Assembly: GCA_002914845.1 (NCBI GenBank)
Contig: JXTC01000392.1
Span: 1 to 64,000 of the forward strand
Origin: Trema orientale
Lineage: Eukaryota; Streptophyta; Magnoliopsida; Rosales; Cannabaceae
DNA length: 64,000 nt
Reading direction: 5' to 3'
Shown piece after piece: positions 34,442 to 45,388 of this stretch (the stretch's first letter is position 1; each line of letters opens with the position of its first letter). The notes under the pieces are model-generated. The model had not been told where the DNA came from. It was given only the letters and a program-made list of their open reading frames with translations, and did no database searches. Made by a program: the position numbers and the translations under genes.

Positions 34442-36863
34442 TGTAACATCCCATAATCCCACACACGTGCATAATGATATTTGTATAAATATTTAGTGAG
34501 ATTAGTAGATGTTACTCAACTTAGAACTGATAAAATAAGGAAAAATTAAAACTTTTTAAATTTTATAGAAACGAAAGGAAGGGTCTACTCATAATTATAT
34601 ATACGTATATACAGACTCACAAAGTGGGCCTCTTATACAAATATATATAATATACACACATTCAAAATAGGTACAAAATTCTCTATCAGGAAATCATAGC
34701 ATCAAAATGCTCATATACACAAGCCGCAGTCAGAAAGTAAGCACTCCTCCTCCGAACTCAAATATCAGCAGTACCCTCTGCAATGTAAGAATATTTGTAA
34801 GTATGAAACTCAGTAAGTAACATATGTAGATGCAGAATGCATATAACATGAGACTAATAATCATATGGATTTGATCCCTGTGTATATTGTATTGTCTGAC
34901 AAGACCGTAAATCGCATACTGAGCTACTCAGAGAACATATAGGTCTCGAGCCCTAGAGAATTCCCTCTGTGTACAGTAGAAGTCCACCCCATACGGCTGT
35001 CAGAATATTCCCGAAGGAATCATAGCATCCTCGAAAGGACCAGAATATTCCCAAAGGAGCCAAAGTGTCCCCGAAGGAACCATATCACATATTTGGGCAC
35101 TGGCCCACTACACCCTATTCACCAATACTCGTCAGACAATATAAATACACTTCGTATTCATGTCTCATGTAAAGCTGAATAACAGATATATACGTACACA
35201 TATCTACAGATTCCATATCCACAAATTCCATAGATCCACAGAAATAAAGAATTTCTTACATTACATGTGTGATATTACTTACCTCGAGACCAAGCTTTTA
35301 CGTATTTTTTTTCGTGAAATGCTCTTTACTCTTGGTATAGTTGATGTGTCCTATTATTTTCAAATGATTCCATTATGCATGTGATGCTACAAAAATTTAT
35401 TTTAGACTTTGTTACAAAAATGAATACTTTCCATGAATAATTTAGCTTTTTAAAACAATCAGTATAATAACACTAGAAATATAGAGCTTCAATATTACTT
35501 CTTATTATTACATAGAGCACAAAGCCATCACATAATTTTTGCATCCAAAAGAAAATCTAATTATTATACAAGTCAGTCAAACATAATTATATAGATATAT
35601 AGTCATGCACAGAAAAAATATAATTCAATTTAAACTAAACAAATGTTATGAATAAAGGGCACCATTTAAGACTAATTACAAATTTATTTAATTAACCTTT
35701 GCTACCAAATATGTATAATATATAGCAAAAGATAACAAGTAATATAAAACAGGTACCGGATTAATTTCAAGACTACGAATTATTTATAACAATAATTAAA
35801 AAAAATGATTATAGTATAACGTTTCTCCAAGTTTAACAATACAATTTCATGCATGGCTCAATTTTATATACCTATATATAAACAAAATAATTAAGTACGA
35901 TCATGATTCTCAAGTCCACTAAGTTCTAATTGCTTGCATCATCTCCAACAAAAATATAAACCTAACAATTATACTCGTGTAGCAAAGGAGTTTCATCACA
36001 CACCCATACAACTTGTTCCAATAATTCATAATAAGAGCATGTGAATACATATACATACAATTTTGATCGGAAACAAAGAATTGGTTATGCAGAAATCACA
36101 AAAGAAAGGAAATTATTTGAAAGCAATAATTATCAGTGAAATTACCTTTGAAATGATTTACACTATACAAAAGATATAATAATTTGACCAAGCCCTTTTT
36201 GCACTAAAACACTTCCATAGAGATCTGTTTCTTTCTATAATTGTGTGTACACACTTATATAATAGAGTTTAAGAGGAAAGGGGTGATGAAATAAGAAGAG
36301 GTTGACGGTGGTACAAGTTGTATCCAATAAGCAACATATACTACTCAAGGACCGACATAACTAAAGTCAGTTTGTACAATATACATAATTACATAAATTT
36401 CATTTGTATTATAAAATATAATTAAAATAAGCACACATAACTAAGGTCAGATAAAAAAAAAAACAAACGAAATTAATTCTCAAGTGTACAAGATTAATAA
36501 TAAAAAGGATAAAAAAACAACTAATAAAATGTCTAAAATTATTACTTCTTATAGAATTATACAAAACAACTTATCTAAAAACATATTTTCTAATCAAATA
36601 ATTTATCAAGTAATTATTTTGGAATAGTGAACTTAATACATGTTAGACTTGTATCAATGAGCTTTATTTGGAGCATTTCACTGAAAAAAGAAATTACTTA
36701 GTAAATATAGATTAATAGAAATAACCAATATACTAAAATGAATCTTCAAAATTAAATGTACATAAATACAACTAGTGTATAAAAACAAATTATGTAATCA
36801 TGTTATTATTGGCTCTTAATTATGTGAGGAATTGAGTGTCATATTAGAAATTAGGATATCACA
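34442..36863 (+). mobile_element. Solo LTR of 2422 bp with 5 bp target duplication
   Basis: It begins TGTAACATCCC, ends GATATCACA, and is flanked by a perfect CATTA repeat (34437-34441 and 36864-36868). The undisturbed site is present in the other copia-1 LTR. It has no PBS, gag or pol, so recombination between two LTRs probably removed the interior. The TGTAACATCCC start suggests a gypsy-type LTR. It holds no convincing ORF. Confidence 0.88.
35001..35085. repeat. Short tandem motif CCGAAGGA in the solo LTR
   Basis: Four units of about 20 bp follow one another: ATTCCCGAAGGAATC, ATCCTCGAAAGGACC, ATTCCCAAAGGAGCC and TGTCCCCGAAGGAACC. Each contains a small inverted repeat (TTCC...GGAA type). 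Confidence 0.75.
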
Positions 36864-37109
36864 CATTAAGATCATAATATATGTGAACAAGTATTTAAGT
36901 ACCAGATCTAAGTATTTAACCTTTTGCTAGTCTAAGTCTTGTATTCTTGAACTTTCTCTTCAAGCTCTTCTCCATGATCCATCTTGAATGCCTTGTTATC
37001 CTTTCTATTTAGCTTGCTAAACACTCAAGTAGATTATTAGTATTTAATCATATATTTGTTAACTTCAAAATATGAGAATAGGATTGATGATATAAAGCAT
37101 GAGTCAACA

Positions 37110-37123
37110 ATCTCCCCCTTTTT
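37110..37123 (-). promoter_or_regulatory. Polypurine tract of copia-1
   Basis: The minus strand reads AAAAAGGGGGAGAT directly before the 3' LTR, the expected start site for plus-strand DNA synthesis. The same tract precedes the LTR of copia-2. Confidence 0.85.
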
Positions 37124-37517
37124 GATGATAACAAACATTTGATTTAAAAAGGAGTAAGGAATAAGAAATAAATAAAGATAAGTGTCCTTACCAAAACCTT
37201 GAAAGCTCCCCTTTAAAATTTGCTTAGTAGAAAGAATTTAAACTCCCATTTAAACTTATAAAGGGTGCATACTTTGCCAATAGATACCAATTGAATTAAA
37301 AGGAAATAAAGGGACCAAGTTGATACCAATTGTAAATCAAAACATATTCTTCTCCCGCTTTTGATATCATAAAAAAAATCCACAAGAAAGAAGAATAGAC
37401 ATATTCAATTTAAACAATAAAAGCAGAGAGTTCATACGTTAGAGTTCAAACAACCAAATTAAAAATGTAGATTCATGAAATAACCAAAGAAATAAAAGTC
37501 CAAAAGATAAAAAAAAT

Positions 37518-38682
37518 CTAGGGAGGAGGAAAGCAGCCGAAGAAGGATTGCATCATTCTCATCATCTCGAGCTGTTGATCTTGAATGATCTGAAATTGGC
37601 ATTCTTGATGCTGGCAGACTGAGTTGATGCCAGCTGAAACGATCCGAAAGTGCTCAAGCTGGTATCATGTAGATACTGGATGTCAAGCTGGATGGTGTTG
37701 ATACGTTCAGAGAGGCTGTTGAATGCTTCATTAAAGTCAAATCCTTGTGTAAGAGCCTATTCAATATGAGTGCCTTCAGGAGCACCTTCAGCAGCGCCAG
37801 GACCACTACCGCCAGCTTCTTATTGAGCGCCCGTGCCTTGATCATGCCCTTGTCTAGTTTTGGCAACCCATTCATTGTTCAGGAAACTGAAACCCATGAG
37901 ACTAAAGGTCTTATTGTTGATTTCAACATCAATGGTCCATGGTTTATGCTCCGCCTCATCAAAGGGCAGGATGTTGAAGTATTGGAAGATACGAGTGAGT
38001 AGGAAGCCATAAGGAAGAGAAGATCTCCTATTTTCTATGGCATCAATCATCTCATGAATAATGCAATAAGGTAGGTTTAACTTTCTCCCAACAAGAATAG
38101 AATCAACAAAATCAAAGTCACAAAAGATAGGTGCATCTCTATGACCACCTCTCGGAATCATGTTCTGAGATAAAAATTAGAACAAAATCCTAGCCTTTAG
38201 AGTAAGATCAGAGACACGAGGCTTAGACTGGAAGCTATTAGTAGAACAAACTCGGAGTACGGCTTGTTGATGGTCAAAATTTGGTTATGGGAAATTTGTA
38301 ACCTCTTAGGGGTAAATGAAAAAGATCTGCTAAGAGTTGTTCAATAACCTCAAAATCAATTCCTTTAAGAGGACCATAGATAGCATGTTGTCCCCTAGAG
38401 ATGTTGGCACAAGCATAGAAGCCCCTAACCAATCTAGAATACCATGTCTCCCTAATAGTTCAGAGTTCAGTCTAACCCGTATTTTTAATATACTCAGGGA
38501 AATTGACATAGGCTAATTCTATCCCAAACAATGCTTTTCTCAGAGAAAATTTCTTCGTATCTAGACATAAGAGTAGGTGATTCTAAAAGAGGAATATCAA
38601 ACCTTACTTTGGTGCATTGTTTAGACTCCTCTGCTCGAATTTCCTTGCTTTTACACCTTGGATTTCTCCTTCTAGGAGCCAT
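37518..38682 (-). pseudogene. Copia-1 ORF3, decayed
   Basis: This ORF lies between the end of RNase H and the 3' LTR, on the pol strand. It starts MAPRRRNPRCKSKE at 38682 and continues with RFDIPLLESPTLMSRYEEIF, then DFVDSILVGRKLNLPYCIIH and RRSSLPYGFLLTRIFQYFN (37820-38161), ending with a low-complexity acidic and Gln-rich tail. The LGRKLNLPY-type core and the aromatic middle (readable in copia-2) recall the 'putative plant transposon protein' family found in plant elements; this is recognition by eye. It has frame breaks and a stop after GTGAQ where copia-2 keeps Gln. The function of this ORF class is not known to me. It is not an RT, protease or integrase. Confidence 0.7.
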
Positions 38683-38954
38683 TGGACAAAAGATGACAAG
38701 AGAAGACACAAATACAAGAATATTTTAAATTCTATGGCTTGAGAAGATGAACAATCTGATTTTGATGGTAAAAGACTATGAAAATCAAAGAATAGGAGTG
38801 AAAAAGCGATGAAATTGACTCTGGTTGGAAGAAAATTGAGTAATCTAGAGAGAAATTTGAGTGAGAATGATAAGAGAAGGTTTTAGGGTTAGAGAGAGAG
38901 AGAGCCTTCGGTGGAGAAAGTGGGAAAAAATGAGAATAAAAATGTTGAAAAGAC

Positions 38955-39085
38955 TTAAATACACACGGAACTGCACGTTTTCAATAGACCGAAAATAGGT
39001 TTTCGGTTTGTCGAAAACGGCAGCAAGAAAGTGCTTTTCAGGGCACTTTTTTGGTAGACTGAAAATATTTTCTGTCTGCCGATTC
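38955..39085 (-). promoter_or_regulatory. Candidate ORF3 promoter with palindromic motifs
   Basis: Upstream of ORF3 on the minus strand lie a TATA-like box (TATTTAA, 38955-38961) and, beyond it, four TTTTCGGTCTNCCGAAAA-like words (38977-38997, 38999-39019, 39048-39066, 39070-39084). Between the box and the ATG is a CT-rich leader (CTCTCTCTCTCTAACCC near 38890). The same arrangement precedes ORF3 of copia-2, and similar words lie upstream of the LTR TATA box. Confidence 0.5.
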
Positions 39086-39229
39086 CTCTATTTTTGTAGT
39101 GTCTCAATTAAATCCAGTTTAAAACGATGGAAATGATTAAACCAATAATAAAAATATTGAAAAATCAACAATATAGTCATCATATAAAGCAATTCAAAAA
39201 ACTTTTAAACACAGAAAAATTAATGAAGT

Positions 39230-42200
39230 TCATTATGATCAATTATACCAAATTCTGTACGAATCATGCAAAAACGATCCTCGTTAAGAGGTTTCATAAA
39301 ATACCAGCTAGTTGTTTTTCTGAGCATACAAACTCAAGTACAATGTCACTTTTTTGCATATGATCACGAAGAAAATAATGTCTAATATCAATATGCTTAG
39401 CACGTGAATGCAAAATTAGATTTTTGGACAAATTTATAGCACCAGTATTATCACATTTAATTGGCACATGATTATAACCCATTCCAAAATCTATTAGAGT
39501 TTGTTTCATCCATAGAATTTGAGCACAACAACTACCAACAGAGATATATTCAGCTTCAGTAGTAGAGAGACTAACAAAATTTTGTTTCTTGCTAAACCAA
39601 GACACAAGTGAATAACCAAGAAAGTGACAAGTGCCACAAGTGCTCTTACAGTCGGTTTAATAACCAGCAAAGTCTACATCTCAAAAACTAGTAATATTAA
39701 AGTATGTGCCTTTTGGATACCGAAATCCTAGGTTCATAGTGCCATTTAAATATTTCAAAATACGTTTTACCGCACTAAGATGTGATTCCTTAGGATTAGA
39801 TTGAAATTTAGCACATAGACAAACACTAAATATTACATCCAGTGTACTAGCCATTAAGTAAAGTAGTGATCCGATCATACCTCGATATTTAGTGATATCC
39901 ACTGCTTTACTATTTTCGTCTTTGTCAAGCTTGATTGAAGAGCTCATAGGTGTTCTCATTGACTTGGGGTTCTCCATATTGAACTTCTTCAACATATCCT
40001 TAATGTACTCGGATTGATTGATGAAAATGGCTTCTTTACTTTGTTTGATTTGGAGTCCAAGGAAGAAATTGAGTTTTCCCATCATACTTATCTCAAACTC
40101 CTTATGCATACACCTAGAAAATTCTTCACAAAGACAAATATTAGTAGCACCAATTATAATATCATCAAAATAAATTTAGATTATAATCATCCCTCCCCTT
40201 TTTCTTTTTATAAAGAGAGTAGTATATACTTCTCACATAGTGAAACCATTTAAAATCAAGAATTTACTTAATCTACCATACCAAGCTCTAAGAGGTTGCT
40301 TTAAACCATAGAGAACCTTTTTCAATTTAAAAATATGATTCGGATACTTATGATTTTGAAAATCGGAGGGTTGGGCTGCATATACTTCTTCTAAAATATA
40401 TCCATTTAGAAATGCACTCTTAACATCTATTTGGTATAGGATTAAATCCTTATGACATGCAAATGCTAAGAGCATCCTTATAGACTCTAATCTTGCTACG
40501 GGTGTGAAAGTTTCTTTATAATCGATATCTTCTTCTTGATTGAAACCTTGAGCCACCAATCTATCTTTGTTTCTCACAATCACCCCATGCTCATCTACTT
40601 TATTTCTAAAGACCTATTTAGTTCTAATAACTGATTGGTCCTTAGGTCTTGGAACTAATTCCCATACATCACTCCTTTCAAATTGATTTAATTCTTCTTG
40701 CATAGCTAAAATCCACGATTCATCATTTTCGGTGTCTTTAAAACTTTTTGCTTCAATTTAAGAGATAAAAGTCATGTTGTTGCAAAAATTTCTAAGTGAT
40801 GCTCTAATCTTGACTCTTTGTAGGGGGTCACCTAGAATTTGGTCTTTAGGATGAGTATAGTTGAATTTTAAATCTTGAGGAAGAGAGAGAGAGAGAGTGT
40901 GTTACCATTTCTACTTTCCTTTTCTTCCTTAAGATCTTGTTGTAGTTGGATGTCCTTCTCTTCGTTTGTTTTCTCATTGACACTAGGCTCATTGAAGCTT
41001 GTTCCAAACCTACAACATCATCATCATCTATTTTTCTTTCCTCACAGAGAGCGTTAGCCTTATCAAAAATAACATACATAGATTCTTCTACTACTAATAT
41101 TCTTTTATTAGAAACTTTATAAGCCTTACTAGTAGTAGAATATCCAAGAAAAATACCAACATCGGATTTTGAATCAAATTTTCCCAAATTATCTTTAGTA
41201 TACAAAATAAAATATTTGCAACCAAAAACTTTAAAATAACTAATGTTAGATTTTCTACCTTTCTAAAGCTAAAAAGGTGTCTTGTTTAAAATTAGTCTTA
41301 TCATAACTCTATTCACAATATGACAAGCGGTACTTACTGCTTCGGCCCAAAAATATTTTGGCAAACCATTTTCATTTAGCATGCTTCTTCTCATTTCTTG
41401 TAGGGTTCTATTCTTTCTTTCTACAACTCTATTTTGTTGTAGAGTTCTAGGAGCTGAAAAATTATTATCAAAACTATTTCTGTAGAAAAAAGCTTACATT
41501 TCATCATTTTTAAACTCACCACCATGATCACTTCTAATAAATGTGATGATATAGCCTTTTTCCTTTTGTGCTTTCTTACAAAAGATAGTAAAGACATTTA
41601 AAACATTGTTTTTGTGATCAATAAATAGAAACCAATTAAGTTAATCTTGAAAAGTCATCACTATCACAAAGGCATAATATTTTCCACCAAGACTAGCTAC
41701 TCTTGATGGTCCAAATAAATCCATGTGAAGTAGTTGCAAAGGTCTAAAAGTAGTAATGGTGTTTTTGGATTTAAAAGAACTTTTTACTTGTTTTCCAAAT
41801 TGACATGCATCACAAACCTTGTCTTTTTCAAAAAGTAAACTGGGTAAGCCACTTATAACGTTTTTCTTTGAAACTTATAAATAGTATTCGTACTAGCATG
41901 TCCAAGCTTTTTATGCCAAAGCCAAGAATCATCTTTTAAAACCGTAAAATATTTACCTTGACTAAAATATTTTTCAATATCAATAGTATAAATATTATCT
42001 TTTCTTTCTCCTTCAAAAATAATTTCTTTTGAACAAGTATCCTCAATCAAGCATTTGGAAGGCTCAAAAATAACTCGATAACCTTTATCACATAGTTGAC
42101 TTATACTAAGCAAATTGTATTTAAGACTATCAACAAGCAAAATATTTTCTATAACAGGTGAGGAAGTAGAACTAATATTACCTATACCCAAGATTTTATC

Positions 42201-42510
42201 TTTAGCATTATCTCTAAATTGTGAATGATAAAAGCAAGAAGTAGTTTCCGGTCATGTGTTTGGAGTAACCACTATCTAAGAGCCAAAAGTTCTTCTTCTT
42301 CTGTACGTACATGTAAGAATCAAACTTTGATTTTTGGTACCCATGCTAATTTGGGTCCTTGAGTGTTAGTTCTAGATTCTTTTGGTATCCAAGCTAGTTT
42401 TCCGCCAAAATATGCATTTTTCTTTACAAAGCATGAAAAACTAGTGTGTCTATCTTGATTGCAATAAGTGCACAAGTGCTTTGTGTTACTTGTACTAGCT
42501 TTCGCAAAAT
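39230..42510 (-). pseudogene. Copia-1 pol: protease linker, integrase, RT, RNase H
   Basis: The order is copia-type, with integrase before RT. 41853-42191 reads the GAG-pre-integrase domain (LLSISQLCDKGYRVIFEPSK, then WLWHKKLGHAS). The integrase follows with HMDLFGPSR (about 41725), SDHGGEF (about 41520) and ERKNRTLQEMRRSML (about 41400), the positions of the D, D and E residues. 40846-41205 covers the integrase tail. RT reads ARLESIRMLLAFACHKDL, then QIDVKSAFLNG and YGLKQPLRAWY (40233-40583), with the catalytic box as IYFDDIIIGATN (about 40150-40185) instead of YVDD. RNase H is clear (STTEAEYISVGSCCAQILWM, 39294-39605). Frame breaks and stops disable it. Confidence 0.9.
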
Positions 42511-42519
42511 AATTTTTGA

Positions 42520-43945
42520 GGTATTTTTATTTTATACAACATTTGTACCCAATACTTCCTTTGTCAAAAATGCATTTTTGTCCACCAAGCATCATGTCAA
42601 AATTTTTCTTTCTATTTGTAAATTTGTGAATAATTTTAGTCAAGTCAAAAATCTTGTCATTTAAGGAAGTGTTTTCTTTTGACGAAACATCACAATTACT
42701 ACAAGACAATTCTACTTCCTTTTCTTTTGTAAACTCTTTAACTATTTTTGATAAGCAAAAAATTTCCTTTTTGAGAGCATTATTCTTAAAAATGAGTTTT
42801 TCATAGTTTTTGTGTAAATCATTGAAATCTTTTAATAAACTCTTATATGATAAATCACAATCACTATCACTTTCACTACTAGTATCATTATCATTAAGAA
42901 ATTCAATTTTGGGTTCAAGAGAGCTTAGCTCATTTTCTTTTGCCATGAAGCACATGTTGGTAGTTTCTTCTTATTTTTCTCCATCGGATTCTTCCTCTTC
43001 ACTATCATTCCAAGTAGCCTTCATTGCATTCTTTCTCATCTTTCTTCTTAGAGGGCATTTGTTCTTCATATGTCCGGGTTTCTTGCATTCAAAGCAAGTA
43101 ATGGAGTCATCCTTCACTTTCTTCTCTCGAAAGTCATTGCCTTTGGTATTCTTCTTGAAATTCTTCTTTTTGAAGTTTAAGTACTTCTTATACCTTTTGG
43201 TAAGTAAGGTAATGTCTTCTAGCTCACTATTGGTAAATTTTTCTTCTTCCTCATTACTTTCTTGCATGGCAGTTTTAAGAGTGATTTCTTTCTTTTTTTT
43301 TTCCTCCACTTCATCTTCATTTGTTTCTTTTGTAAGGATTTCATGGGTCATGAGGGAAATCATAAGTTCTTCAAGAGGAAGTTTGCTAAGGTCTTTTACT
43401 TCTTAAATAGCCACCACCTTACTTCTATATGCTCGAGGAAGACTTCTAAGGATTTTTCTCACCAACTCACTATTTGGAAATATTTTTCCTAGAGCACCAA
43501 GAGAGTTAATAATAGTAGTGAATCTAGTAAACATTTGAGAAATAGATTCATTATTTTCCATTTTGAACAATTCATAGTTTCTAGTAAAAATATTAATTCT
43601 AGTTTCTTTCATGGAGCTAGTTCCTTGATAAGAAACTTCTAGCATGTTTCATAGTTCATGTGCATTTCTAGCCTTTTCAATATTGTTATAAATATTCCTA
43701 TCTAAATCACACGTAAGAATATTTCTAGCTCTTCCATTTTTTGTGAAAGTGATTTTATCTTATTCATCATATTCCTCTATATCCTTTTCTACTTCTCTAC
43801 CATCAACAATTTTAGTTATTTTCAATGAACTTTTAGTGATAATATACCATAAATCAAAATAAATAGATCTAAGATAAGTGTCCATCCAGTTTCTCCAATA
43901 GTCAAAATTATTTCCATTGAAAAATGGTGCTTTAGATGGTGACAA
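42520..43945 (-). pseudogene. Copia-1 gag
   Basis: It starts MSPSKAPFFNGNNFDYWRNW at 43945, continues through the UBN2 core (NNESISQMFTRFTTIINSLG, 43403-43645) and an intact CCHC zinc knuckle (CFECKKPGHMKNKCP, about 43090-43045), then an acidic linker and a coiled-coil-like C-terminal part (42527-42955). The long tail after the knuckle is typical of Sirevirus-like copia gags. Stops and shifts separate the three pieces. Confidence 0.88.
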
Positions 43946-44020
43946 CCCCTCATATTAAAAAGAAACGTCATTTGGGCTTGCCATCTCAAAAACGGTTAAG
44001 TTTAAAAATTTAAGCACCAA

Positions 44021-44032
44021 GCTCTGATACCA
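44021..44032 (-). promoter_or_regulatory. Primer-binding site of copia-1, initiator-Met type
   Basis: The minus strand reads TGGTATCAGAGC, two bases from the LTR end at 44035. The match to the plant tRNA-iMet 3' end is perfect over 12 bases. Confidence 0.92.
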
Positions 44033-44034
44033 AT

Positions 44035-45388
44035 TGTTAGCCCAAGATTAGCTAACCCAAGAGGGAATGTGAATTAGGTTTTAAAAACGTTTGCAAAATT
44101 TTCTTGATAAGCAAGTAAATTATACAAGTAACAACAATATCAAGTAAAAATAGCTAAATAGCATGCATAGGCTCAAGATAAATAAATTGAAGAGATAAGG
44201 ATAGAAAAATGCAAATACTATTTTTACGAAGTTCAACAAACACGACGGTTTGTCTACGTCCCCGACTTTTGGTAACTCGCTTCGAGCTTTCCACTATCGG
44301 ATCAAGAGAATGGGCTTGACCGACCCTTTTTACACAATAAGTGGTTTCTCCTTAGGCACACTCACGCCTTTATAATAGCTTTGAATCTGGTTCTATCATA
44401 CCTAACACAAATTGTTTAGACTCCAGTGCCAATCTTACCTAAACCGGGTTGTTTTTGAATCCAGTATCAACCTTACCTCACAAATAAAATTTGGTCCTTG
44501 TTTATTGAAACACTCAACTAGAATCTCCCTAAAGAAGATAATAGATACAAGATAAGCCTAGAGAGAATAGATGTGGACACACAATATGATCTAGTTTGGC
44601 TCAAGTGATTTTTGTGAAAAAGTAGATTTGAAAGTTTGAATCACAAAAATTGATTTAAACAACTTGAATGTATAATTAAAGTAATGTAGGAATGTTTAAA
44701 AGTTATTTCAAGTGTTAGAAAAGCTTTTATTTATAGACTTGAATGAAAAGTAACCGTTTTAGTCTGTTTGACAGACAATCTGTCATTTTCGGTAGACCAA
44801 AAATACACTTTCGGTCGACCGAAAATACTAGCTGTTGAAAATGTGGTTCTAACGGTCAAATTTGAAAGTCTGTCAAAAATTGGACAGAGAATCAGTAGAC
44901 CAAAAATGAGAATCGGTCTGCCGAAAATACCCGAGAGCAGGTTTTGATTTTATTTCAAGTCTTTCTCGATTCTTTTCAAAATTGTGACTTCATAAAATTG
45001 AATTATATGAAATGTAGATACTATAGAAATTTATAAATCAATTTAAAAGCTTGTGTAAAATAAATTTGATGTTTTAATTTGAGATAAACAAGTTTGACAG
45101 TATTAGTTTGAAAATTTCCAATTTTATGTAAAAAAATTGAGCTATTAAGATCATAATATGTGTGAACAAGTATTCAAGTACAAGATCTAAGTATTTAACC
45201 TTTTGCTAATCTAAGTCTTGTATTCTTGAACTTTGTCTTTAAGCTCTTCTCTATGATCCATCTTGAATGTCTTACGATTCTTTTAATTTAGCTTACTAAA
45301 CACTCAAGTAGATTATTAGTTCTTAATCATATGTTTGTTAAATTAAAAATATCAGAATAGAATTGATGATACAAAGCATGAGTCAACA
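44035..45388 (-). mobile_element. 5' LTR of copia-1 with TATA box and palindromes
   Basis: It spans 1354 bp from TGTTGACTCATG (45388) to GGGCTAACA (44035). A TATAAATA box lies on the minus strand at 44728-44735. Upstream of it (44786-44931) are four palindrome-like words, including TTTCGGTCGACCGAAA (44809-44824) and TCGGTCTGCCGAAAA (44914-44928), probably U3 control sites. Confidence 0.88.

Larger units (their letters stand above)
33340..37109 (-). mobile_element. 3' LTR of copia-1, split by a solo LTR
   Basis: It aligns by eye with the 5' LTR over its whole length once 34442-36868 is removed (about 1343 against 1354 bp). The join GAGCCATTAAGATCATAAT corresponds to GAGCTATTAAGATCATAAT in the 5' LTR. 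The position matching the 5' LTR TATA box reads TTTTTAG here, so this copy's box is damaged. Confidence 0.88.
33340..45388 (-). mobile_element. Complete Ty1/copia element (copia-1) with extra ORF3
   Basis: The order on the minus strand is 5' LTR (44035-45388), PBS, gag, pol, ORF3, PPT, 3' LTR (33340-37109). LTRs begin TGTTGACTCATG and end GGGCTAACA. Near-matching 5 bp target repeats flank it (AAAAC at 33335-33339, AAAAT at 45389-45393). Total length is 12.05 kb, or about 9.6 kb without the nested solo LTR. The extended gag C-terminus and an ORF after pol resemble the Sirevirus branch of copia, but that lineage call is an inference. The two LTRs differ at many positions, so the insertion is not young. 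Confidence 0.9.

Noticed and set aside
42810..43406. 198-codon plus-strand ORF
   Set aside because: It is the antisense shadow of copia-1 gag, whose minus-strand frame has the CCHC knuckle and gag core.
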